This document shows positions 1 through 6,585 of a stretch of DNA of 33,724 bases, in pieces. Origin of the DNA: JAZQNF01 sp045641505 (GTDB lineage: Bacteria; Bacillota; Clostridia; Lachnospirales; Bianqueaceae); the NCBI GenBank assembly GCA_045641505.1, contig JAZUHB010000121.1, positions 1 through 33,724 of the forward strand, given 5' to 3'. The translations under genes and the position numbers were made by a program. Each line of letters starts with the position of its first letter. Within the stretch, counting starts at the first letter, position 1. Below the pieces are notes generated by a model that worked only from the letters and a program-made list of their open reading frames with translations, made no database searches and was not told the origin of the DNA.

Positions 1-711
1 GAGCGTCGTGCGGCTCTTGAACGAGGTGATCGCGTTCTGCTCGATGGTGAGCGGATGGAGCTTGACCGCGATCCGGTAGGGCTGCGCGAGCCACTCCTCG
101 TCGCTTCCGAACTCCGCGCCGATCATCGGCTCCCAGAAGGCGATGTGGCACATCCGGCCGATGCCGTAGACGAGGACGAGCTTCGCGCCCTCCGCGCGGA
201 GCGCCGCGATCTTGCCGGGGTAGGTGGGCAGGTTCTCGCGGGTCGCGAAGTTGCGGTGGTCCGCGGGCACGGTCAGCTCGCCCAGCGGATCGTAGAAGGC
301 GTTCTCCATCGCGCTCTGGAAGGAGGCCTCGCCGGTGATGGTGTTGCCCTCGGCGTCGGCCCACTCATCCATGTTGAAGCACCAGACGTGGTCGCACGCG
401 ACCTTCCATTCCTTCAGGAAGTAGACCGCCCAGCGGTACATGCCCATGGGGCCCACGGGGAGGATGAAGATGACCTTGCGGCCCTCCTCCTTCGTCTGAC
501 GGATCTGGTTCGCGATCTCGTGGCCCATCATCACGTCGAACTCGGCGACGTTTTTGCAGGGGACGGGACGGAAGTCCTTGTGCCAGAAGGCCTGGCGCTC
601 GCAAACCGTCTCCGGCGCGTTCGCGCAGCAGCGGTCGATCTTTTCCATGTCCCAGCCCTCGGGGAAGAAGCCCTCGAGGAGGCTGCCCTTCACGGTCGAA
701 TTGAAATCCAT
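1..711 (-). CDS. Glucosamine-6-phosphate deaminase-like (NagB family) protein, 3' end outside window
   Basis: The frame is open for 237 codons from ATG at 711 to the left edge, so the C-terminus is missing. AGGAG precedes the ATG. NagB-type landmarks are visible: PVGPMGMYR near residue 93 (the sugar-phosphate loop), CFNMDEW near residue 119 (the FNxDE motif with the catalytic Asp) and GIGRMCHIAFWEP near residue 195, matching the family GxxxxGHIAFNEP motif. Known members convert glucosamine-6-phosphate to fructose-6-phosphate and ammonia in the cytosol. The usual Asp-Gly before the active-site His is replaced by Met-Cys, so the exact substrate or activity may differ. It lies 24 nt downstream of the PIG-L deacetylase on the same strand, so the pair probably deacetylates and then deaminates an amino sugar. 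Family membership is fairly sure; substrate is inferred. Confidence 0.8.
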   Translation of the reverse strand, partial: MDFNSTVKGSLLEGFFPEGWDMEKIDRCCANAPETVCERQAFWHKDFRPVPCKNVAEFDVMMGHEIANQIRQTKEEGRKVIFILPVGPMGMYRWAVYFLKEWKVACDHVWCFNMDEWADAEGNTITGEASFQSAMENAFYDPLGELTVPADHRNFATRENLPTYPGKIAALRAEGAKLVLVYGIGRMCHIAFWEPMIGAEFGSDEEWLAQPYRIAVKLHPLTIEQNAITSFKSRTTL

Positions 712-735
712 TCTATGCTCCTTTCATCGGGCCGC

Positions 736-1440
736 TCAGGGGAGCAGCCGTTCGCAGGTGTTTTTCAGGTAGACGTTGCAGCGGCGGAAGCCCTCGGCGT
801 AGTCCGCGCCGCACTGGTAGCCCCGGTAGCGGCTGCAGGTGCGGACCATGTCGGGGAAGTCGATGTGGTCGTGGTCGCGCATCCAGACGACCTGGCTCTC
901 GTGGCAGGCGAGCATCTCGAGCTTCAGCTCGATCTCATCGCTGATGTCGACGTACTCGGTGGGCACGAAGCCGACGCCGGCCAGGCTGTCCATGTAGAAG
1001 ATGGGCACGAGGCGCGCGGGCGCGTCGGTCTTCGGCGGATAGTTCGGCAGCGTGGCCGCGAAGCTCGCGTCGAACACCAGGCGGGAGACCGCGGTGTGAT
1101 CAGGCATGTAGTCGTCCGGGTCGTGGGTGATGATGAAATCGGGGTTCGCGTAGCGGATGATCTCGACGATCCGGTCGCGCGCGGCGCGGTTGTTGTCGAA
1201 GATGTCCAGGTCCCGGAAGCCGGCGGCGATCACCTCGATGCCGGCGAGGGCCCCGGCGCGGCGGGCCTCCTCCGCGCGGATCCGCGTCAGCTCATCCGGC
1301 GGGATGATCACGTGGCCGAGATCTCCGTCGGAAACGTGGCAGACGATCACGGTGTCGCCGCGCTTCACGCATTTCGCCAGCGTTCCGGAGCAGGCGATCT
1401 CGATGTCGTCCGGATGGGCGCCGATGGCAAGCACTCTCAT
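736..1440 (-). CDS. PIG-L family deacetylase (LmbE-like)
   Basis: 234 aa. The ATG at 1440 is chosen because GGAGG lies 5-6 nt upstream; longer in-frame starts run into the divergent promoter region and have no ribosome site. The N-terminus carries the zinc-binding AHPDD motif (residues 8-12), followed by the HDPDDYMPDH segment near residue 114 that supplies the further His ligand. Known relatives remove acetyl groups from N-acetylglucosaminyl compounds or diacetylchitobiose (PIG-L, MshB, BshB). No signal peptide, so cytosolic. It is the first gene of a two-gene operon with the NagB-like gene, which supports a role in N-acetyl amino-sugar use; the free sugar, sugar phosphate or thiol glycoside substrate cannot be told from sequence. 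Confidence 0.9.
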   Translation of the reverse strand: MRVLAIGAHPDDIEIACSGTLAKCVKRGDTVIVCHVSDGDLGHVIIPPDELTRIRAEEARRAGALAGIEVIAAGFRDLDIFDNNRAARDRIVEIIRYANPDFIITHDPDDYMPDHTAVSRLVFDASFAATLPNYPPKTDAPARLVPIFYMDSLAGVGFVPTEYVDISDEIELKLEMLACHESQVVWMRDHDHIDFPDMVRTCSRYRGYQCGADYAEGFRRCNVYLKNTCERLLP

Positions 1441-1477
1441 GGGGAGCCTCCTGTTCGTTTCTTTCGTTCTTTCCTCG

Positions 1478-1506
1478 ATTTTAGCGCGTTTCCGCGCGAT
1501 TCGCAA
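1478..1506 (-). promoter_or_regulatory. Sigma-A-type promoter for the deacetylase/NagB-like operon
   Basis: On the minus strand TTGCGA (1506-1501), a 17-nt spacer and TAAAAT (1483-1478) lie about 40 nt upstream of the deacetylase ATG. Found by eye; good spacing and -10. Confidence 0.6.
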
Positions 1507-1562
1507 CCGGAAGGGCGGGGCTCCGCGCGAAATTTCGCGCCGGGAAAAATGGCGCGGCGGAC

Positions 1563-1591
1563 TTGCATCCCCCGCCCGCGGGGCGTAAAAT
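1563..1591 (+). promoter_or_regulatory. Sigma-A-type promoter for pepF
   Basis: TTGCAT (1563-1568), 17 nt and TAAAAT (1586-1591), 30 nt upstream of the pepF ATG. It diverges from the deacetylase promoter. Confidence 0.65.
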
Positions 1592-1621
1592 AGCGGCATA
1601 ATCATTTCAGGAGGAACAGTC

Positions 1622-3430
1622 ATGCCGATCGAAGTCAAAAAGAGAAGCGAGATCCCCGAGCAGTACAAGTGGGACCTCAGCACGTTATTCGCGAACGATG
1701 AAGCCTGGGAGGAGGCGCTCGCCGCGCTCGACGCCTTCGGCCCGCAGATCGAGGCGTTCATGGGCACGCTGACCGAATCGCCCGCGGCGCTCCGCCGCTT
1801 CCTCGATTTCGAGACCGAAATGGAGCGCAAGATCTACAACGTTTACGAGTACGCCTTCCTGCGGAACTCCGAGGACAGCCGCGACCCGAAGACGCAGACG
1901 ATGTCCCGCAAGGCGATGGGCAAGATCGTCGCCCTCTCCTCGCTGACCTCCTTCGCGCAGCCCGAGGTCCTCGCCATGCCCGAGGAGAAGCTCAAGGCCT
2001 TCGTCGAGAGCGAGGAGCTCGCCCCCTACCGCTACAACATGGAGGTGCTGCTCCGCGAGAAGCCGCACACGCTGAGCGCCGCCGAGGAGCGCCTGCTCGC
2101 CTCCGCCGGCGAGGTGCTGGGCGCCTCCGGCGAGATCGACGACATGCTGCAGGACGCCGACATGACCTTCGACTCCGTGAAGGACGGCGAGGGCAACGAC
2201 GTCCCCGTGACCGGCGCCGGCTTCATCGCCCTGCAGGAGAGCACCGACCGCGTGCTCCGCGAGAACGCCTTCCGCAGCTACTACAAGGGCTACAAGGGCC
2301 TGATCAACACCTTCGGCGCGAACTACGCGGCCAACGTGAAGAAGGACATCTTCCTCTCCCGCGCCCGGAATTACACGAGCTCCCGCGCGATGAGCGTCGC
2401 CGGCGAGAACGTGCCCGAGAGCGTCTACGACGGCCTGATCGCCACCGTCCGCAAGCACATGCCCGCGATGCACCGCTACGCCGCCCTCCGCAAGGAGATG
2501 CTCGGCCTCGACGAGCTGCACTACTACGACCTCTACACGCCCCTCGCGCAGGAGGTCGACCTGCATTACAGCTACGAGGAGGCCCAGGAGATGGTGCTCG
2601 CCGCGGTCAAGCCGCTGGGCGAGGACTACGGCAAGGTGGTCCGCACGGCCTTCCGCGACCGCTGGCTGGACGTCTACCCCAATGAGGGCAAGGGCGGCGG
2701 CGCCTACTCCGCCGGCACCTACGATTCCAACCCCTTCATCATGCTGAACTTCACGGGCAGCGTGGACAGCGTCTCGACCATCGCCCACGAGATGGGCCAC
2801 TCGATGCACAGCTATCTGTCCCACAAGAACCAGCCCGCCCAGTACGGCGACTACAAGATCTTCGTGGCCGAGGTGGCCTCCACCGTCAACGAGAACCTGA
2901 TGATCGAGCAGCTGCTCGCGCAGGACATCACCCCGGAGACCCGCCTGTACCTGCTGAACCAGTACCTGGAGAACTTCAAGGGCACCGTCTACCGCCAGAC
3001 CATGTTCGCCGAGTTCGAGAAGCTCGCCCACGAGGCCCAGGAGCGCGGCGACGCGCTTTCCGCCGAGAGCCTCTGCCAGATCTACGAGCAGCTGCTCCGC
3101 GACTACTTCGGCGGGGCCCTGACGCCGGACGAGGAGGTCCGCTACGAGTGGGCCCGCATCCCGCACTTCTACCGCAGCTTCTACGTCTACAAGTACGCGA
3201 CCAGCTACGCCGCGGCCGTGGCGCTCTCCGACGCGATCCTCTGCGACGGCGAAAAGGCCGTGAAGCCCTACCTGGAGTTCCTCTCCATGGGCGGCAGCGC
3301 GGACCCGCTGGACGAGCTCAAGCACGCGGGCGTCGACATGACCACCCCCGAGCCCATCGACCGGGCGCTCGCGAAGTTCGAGAAGATCCTCGACGAGACC
3401 GAGAAGGTGTGGAAGAAACTTCGGAAGTAA
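1622..3430 (+). CDS. pepF: Oligoendopeptidase F (M3 family metallopeptidase)
   Basis: 602 aa, the usual length for PepF. AGGAGG at 1609-1614 sits 7 nt before the ATG. The zinc site HEMGH is at residues 389-393 (H389 and H393 ligands, E390 catalytic) with the third ligand E417 in EVASTVNE, the spacing expected for M3B peptidases. The N-terminal helical half (residues 1-200) is the M3 N-terminal domain. There is no signal peptide, so it acts on short peptides in the cytosol. It is monocistronic, with its own promoter and a strong terminator at 3481-3511. Nothing is unusual about it; the call is firm. Confidence 0.96.
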   Translation: MPIEVKKRSEIPEQYKWDLSTLFANDEAWEEALAALDAFGPQIEAFMGTLTESPAALRRFLDFETEMERKIYNVYEYAFLRNSEDSRDPKTQTMSRKAMGKIVALSSLTSFAQPEVLAMPEEKLKAFVESEELAPYRYNMEVLLREKPHTLSAAEERLLASAGEVLGASGEIDDMLQDADMTFDSVKDGEGNDVPVTGAGFIALQESTDRVLRENAFRSYYKGYKGLINTFGANYAANVKKDIFLSRARNYTSSRAMSVAGENVPESVYDGLIATVRKHMPAMHRYAALRKEMLGLDELHYYDLYTPLAQEVDLHYSYEEAQEMVLAAVKPLGEDYGKVVRTAFRDRWLDVYPNEGKGGGAYSAGTYDSNPFIMLNFTGSVDSVSTIAHEMGHSMHSYLSHKNQPAQYGDYKIFVAEVASTVNENLMIEQLLAQDITPETRLYLLNQYLENFKGTVYRQTMFAEFEKLAHEAQERGDALSAESLCQIYEQLLRDYFGGALTPDEEVRYEWARIPHFYRSFYVYKYATSYAAAVALSDAILCDGEKAVKPYLEFLSMGGSADPLDELKHAGVDMTTPEPIDRALAKFEKILDETEKVWKKLRK

Positions 3431-3480
3431 GTCGAAAGCGGGTTGCCCCGGAAGCGGGGCGCCGCTGAAGGGTAATATGA

Positions 3481-3511
3481 AGGGCTGCCCCGCGAGGGCG
3501 GCCCTTTTTTT
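3481..3511 (+). terminator. Rho-independent terminator of pepF
   Basis: AGGGCTGCC pairs with GGCGGCCCT (one G-T pair) across a short loop and is followed by seven T residues. It starts about 50 nt after the pepF stop. Confidence 0.85.
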
Positions 3512-3605
3512 GTGGTTTTATGGCGGCTCCGGAGGGTTTTGGGGACGGGGGCAGAGGCGCGGGACAGGAAAACGCGGCGGCGGAGGCGGTCCGGAGGCAA
3601 AAATG

Positions 3606-3932
3606 CTACAGTATTGGCACTTTTGTGAAATACTGTAGTACTCGTTTCGCGAGACCGGCAAAAAATGCTACAGTATCCGCGGTTTTTCGAAATACTGTAG
3701 TATGTGTCGGGGGCGAAAAGGGAAAAACTACTACAGTATTCACGTTTTTTCAAAATACTGTAGTACGTTTTTGCTGTTTCGGGGCCGCGTTTCCGGAGAG
3801 GTCCCCGTTTTGCGGGGCCGGCGAAACAAAAAACTGCTACAGTATTCGCGATTTCTTGCTTTACTGTAGCAATTTTCCTTTTTTCGCCCGGAACGGCTGC
3901 TACAGTATTCGCGATTTTTCGCTTTACTGTAG
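3606..3932. repeat. Array of five 33-bp palindromes, CTACAGTA-N17-TACTGTAG
   Basis: Copies lie at 3606-3638, 3668-3700, 3731-3763, 3837-3869 and 3900-3932. Every copy is exactly 33 bp from the first C to the last G; the 8-bp arms are identical in all five and pair perfectly. The interior is similar but not identical (roughly TTCGCG, a T-rich loop, then a short right flank). Intervals are 29, 30, 73 and 30 bp. The interval between copies 4 and 5 and the sequence after copy 5 share a TTTTCGCCCGGAACGG segment, so the unit has been tandemly copied with its flank. Copies 1-4 have A-runs on their left and copies 3-5 T-runs on their right, as in bidirectional terminators. The set fills the 3431-4101 gap between pepF and the two-component genes. 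Function unknown: hairpins in RNA, protein-binding dyads or a dispersed intergenic repeat are all possible. Confidence 0.9.
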
Positions 3933-3975
3933 CATTTTTTCTGTTTTCGCCCGGAACGGGCGCTGCAATTTCCTC

Positions 3976-4034
3976 ATCTTAACCGAATCTTAATCCCGAA
4001 TCGCCTTTTTTCTGAAGAAATTTCATTTTATAAT
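3976..4034 (+). promoter_or_regulatory. Probable response-regulator operator and promoter of the two-component operon
   Basis: Two ATCTTAA heptamers start at 3976 and 3987, an exact 11-bp period. OmpR/PhoB-family regulators bind direct repeats of this period just upstream of a weak -35. TATAAT is present at 4029-4034; 17 nt upstream of it is only a T-run (4006-4011), consistent with an activator-dependent promoter. Autoregulation by the downstream regulator is inferred. Confidence 0.55.
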
Positions 4035-4045
4035 GGTCTCAAGTC

Positions 4046-4077
4046 GGAAATGACCCTGCGCGAAAAGGGACATTTCC
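4046..4077 (+). other. 5'-UTR hairpin before the response regulator
   Basis: GGAAATGACCC (4046-4056) pairs with GGGACATTTCC (4067-4077) with one internal mismatch. It lies just after the predicted transcription start and is not followed by a T-run, so it is more likely a stabilising or translational element than a terminator. Confidence 0.45.
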
Positions 4078-4101
4078 ATCCCGAAAGAAGAGGAAACGAG
4101 C

Positions 4102-4794
4102 ATGCCGAACATTCTGATCTGCGACGATGAGCAGGACATCATCAACGCGCTGAAAATCTATCTTTCCGATCCGGACTACGTGCTGTACGAGGCGCACAAC
4201 GGGCAGGAAGCGCTCGAGAGGATCGCGGAGCGCGAAATCGACCTGATCCTGCTCGATCTCATGATGCCCGTCATGGACGGGCTGACCGCGATGGCGAAGA
4301 TCCGCGAGACCGCCAACATGCCGATCATCGTCCTCACGGCGAAAAGCGAGGACGCCGACAAGATCCTGGGCCTGAACGTCGGCGCGGACGACTACATCAC
4401 GAAGCCGTTCAACCCGCTGGAGGTCGGCGCGCGGGTGCGCTCTCAGCTGCGCCGCTATCTCCGGCTCGGCAGCGGCACGCCTGCGCCGGAGACACTCCGC
4501 GTCGGCGGCATCGAGCTCGACGACCGCGCCAAGGAGGTGACGCTCGACGGCGAGGCGGTCGCGCTGACGCCGAAGGAATTCGAAATCCTGAAGCTCCTGA
4601 TGGCCAATCCCGGCCGGGTCTTTTCGCCGAAGGAGATCTACGCGGACGTCTGGAAGGAGAAGCCGATCGGCACCGAAAACACCGTGGCGGTCCACATCCG
4701 TCATCTGCGGGAGAAGCTGGAGATCGAACCGGCGGAGCCGCGCTATATCAAGGTCGTTTTCGGACAGGGATATAAAATGGAGGAGATCAAATGA
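4102..4794 (+). CDS. OmpR-family (VanR-like) response regulator
   Basis: 230 aa. The receiver domain (1-115) has the acidic pair D8/D9, the phosphoacceptor D52 in LLDLMMP, T79 and K101 in the TKPF motif. The C-terminal winged-helix domain (about 130-230) carries the typical LTPKEFEILKLL and VHIRHLREK segments. It is a cytosolic DNA-binding regulator phosphorylated by the next gene product, the ATG of which overlaps its stop (ATGA at 4791-4794). A 5'-UTR hairpin and an 11-bp-period direct repeat upstream suggest autoregulation. The signal and regulon are unknown; the flanking palindrome array is an obvious place to look for targets, but nothing shows that it binds there. Confidence 0.93.
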   Translation: MPNILICDDEQDIINALKIYLSDPDYVLYEAHNGQEALERIAEREIDLILLDLMMPVMDGLTAMAKIRETANMPIIVLTAKSEDADKILGLNVGADDYITKPFNPLEVGARVRSQLRRYLRLGSGTPAPETLRVGGIELDDRAKEVTLDGEAVALTPKEFEILKLLMANPGRVFSPKEIYADVWKEKPIGTENTVAVHIRHLREKLEIEPAEPRYIKVVFGQGYKMEEIK

Positions 4795-6521
4795 GTAATT
4801 CCAATCCAAAGCAATTCAGCCGGACCGCCGGCGGAAAGACCCTGCTCTTTCTGGGCAGCGTGATCTTCGGTTTTCTTTTCGCGCTCAGTCTTCTGGGGAT
4901 CGATATAATCGCCAAAGACTGGGGGAGCCTCGTGTACTACCACTCTTCGGAGGATTGGAAGTTGGCGCAGGAGATGCTGCTGGATGGTTTGGAGAAGATG
5001 ATGCCGTGGAGAGGGAGAGAGAACCTGTCCGCGGTTGTGCGGCCGGCCTTTAGCGTTGTCTATCAGCTCCGCTATTGGATCTATGTCATCTCGGCCGCGT
5101 CCTTCCTGCTGGCGGTCGCCTGCATCGTTTTTCTGCTGCGGGCCGTCGGTCGAAGGCCGGGGACGGAGGAAATTTTCCCGGGACCGCTGCATAAGTTTCC
5201 GTCCGACCTCCTTCTGCTTTTGACGGTGCTGTGCTGTGCGGTCCTGTCCTTCTACGTCAATCTGGAAATCTCCCCGCTGGGCCCCTCCGCGCTGGACCCG
5301 AATGAGGATAGGATGCTGAAGCTGTTCTTTTTATTCAGTGAAGGGATCGTCCCTGTGCTTTGTGGCGGCGCTCTGTTCCTCGCCGAGCTGACTGTCGGTC
5401 TGGTTTTCTGCATGAGCGTGGCCGGGAAAGTCAAAAACAGGAATCTTTGGAAAAACACGTTTGCCGAACGCTTCGGGAAATGGGCCGCAAAGAGGCTGAA
5501 TAAGGTTGCCGACTATCGGGTGGAGCGGTTTCTCGGGATGAAGACGGTCCTTTTGCTCTTCGTCGGCGCGACGCTCCTGGAATTCGTCGTGATTTTGTGG
5601 TTCGGGCAATGGATAATCCCGTTCCTGCTGCTTTGGGGCATCGGAAAAATCATTGAGCTGGTGGCTATCCTCGTCTTCGCGCCCATGCTCCGGCAGCTTC
5701 GGGAAAGCGCGTCGGCGCTGGCAGACGGGGACTTTTCGCAGCTCACGGACACCGAGCGCTTGTTTGGGGGTTTCAAAAAGCACGGTCAGGATCTGAACCG
5801 GATCGCCGCCGGTGTCAATACCGCCGTGGAAGAGCGCCTGAAGAGCGAGCGTACGAAGGCGGAACTGATCACCAATGTGTCGCACGATATCAAGACGCCG
5901 CTGACCTCCATCATCAACTACGCCTTGCTGATCGCGGCCGAACCCGACGGCACGGTCGTCCGGGAGTATTCGGAGGTGCTGGTCCGGCAGTCCGTCAAGC
6001 TGAAGCGGCTGCTCGAGGACCTGATCGAGGTCTCGAAAGCGACGACCGGCAACCTGGACGTCAGTCTCGCTCCCTGCGACGCGGGCATTTTTCTGACTCA
6101 GGCCGCCGGCGAATACCAGGAAAAGCTGGAGGCGGCCGGGCTGGTTCCGGTCATCCGGCAGCCGGAAAAGGGGCCGACGATCATGGCGGACGGCCGGCGG
6201 ATGTGGCGCATCTTCGACAATCTGATGAACAACATCTGCCAATACTCGCTGCCGGGATCCCGGGTCTTCCTTTCGCTCGAGGAGCGGGAGGGGAACGCCG
6301 TGTTCTCCTTCCGGAACACCTCGCGGGAGCCGTTGGAGCTCTCGCCGGAGGAGCTGACCGAGCGCTTCACACGGGGCGATTCGGCCCGGAGCACGGAGGG
6401 CCACGGGCTGGGGCTGGCCATCGCGGTGAGCCTGGCGGAGCTGCAGGGCGGCCGCCTGGAGCTGGCCTTCGAAGGCGATCTGTTCAAGGCGGAGCTCATT
6501 TTCCCGACGGTCGAGGAGTGA
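4791..6521 (+). CDS. Multi-pass membrane sensor histidine kinase
   Basis: 576 aa. Hydrophobic segments lie at about 18-41, 97-118, 138-156, 179-211 (long, possibly two passes) and 252-300 (two passes), giving about six or seven transmembrane helices with only one sizeable external loop (42-95). A HAMP-like stretch follows (about 295-350). The HisKA H-box has the phosphorylated H365 in SHDIKTPLTS. The ATPase domain has the N-box NLMNN (477-481), an F-box-like ERFTRGD (524-530) and the G2 box GHGLGLAIA (537-545). It starts inside the stop of the response regulator, so translation is coupled. Membrane-embedded sensing (lipid, cell-wall stress or peptide) is a reasonable inference from the many helices and lack of a PAS or Cache domain. 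Confidence 0.92.
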   Translation: MSNSNPKQFSRTAGGKTLLFLGSVIFGFLFALSLLGIDIIAKDWGSLVYYHSSEDWKLAQEMLLDGLEKMMPWRGRENLSAVVRPAFSVVYQLRYWIYVISAASFLLAVACIVFLLRAVGRRPGTEEIFPGPLHKFPSDLLLLLTVLCCAVLSFYVNLEISPLGPSALDPNEDRMLKLFFLFSEGIVPVLCGGALFLAELTVGLVFCMSVAGKVKNRNLWKNTFAERFGKWAAKRLNKVADYRVERFLGMKTVLLLFVGATLLEFVVILWFGQWIIPFLLLWGIGKIIELVAILVFAPMLRQLRESASALADGDFSQLTDTERLFGGFKKHGQDLNRIAAGVNTAVEERLKSERTKAELITNVSHDIKTPLTSIINYALLIAAEPDGTVVREYSEVLVRQSVKLKRLLEDLIEVSKATTGNLDVSLAPCDAGIFLTQAAGEYQEKLEAAGLVPVIRQPEKGPTIMADGRRMWRIFDNLMNNICQYSLPGSRVFLSLEEREGNAVFSFRNTSREPLELSPEELTERFTRGDSARSTEGHGLGLAIAVSLAELQGGRLELAFEGDLFKAELIFPTVEE

Positions 6522-6533
6522 TAGAAAAAAACG

Positions 6534-6573
6534 AGCCGCAGTAAGCACCGATCGTGTTTACTGCGGCTTTTTG
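6534..6573. terminator. Bidirectional terminator between the kinase and sbcC
   Basis: AGCCGCAGTAA (6534-6544) and TTACTGCGGCT (6558-6568) form an 11-bp perfect stem. T5 follows on the plus strand; an A7 run at 6525-6531 gives a U-run on the minus strand. The convergent genes share it. Confidence 0.85.
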
Positions 6574-6585
6574 CTTGTCTGAAAG

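Noticed and set aside
3606..3932. CRISPR-like layout (33-bp repeats, spacers near 30 bp)
   Set aside because: The repeats are conserved only in their palindromic arms, two intervals share sequence with each other, one interval is 73 bp, and no cas gene is present.
3520..3993. Plus-strand open frame of 157 codons with recurring CYSIRDF-like peptides
   Set aside because: It has no ribosome site, and the repeated peptide is simply the palindrome array read in one frame; the opposite strand gives a similar artefact.
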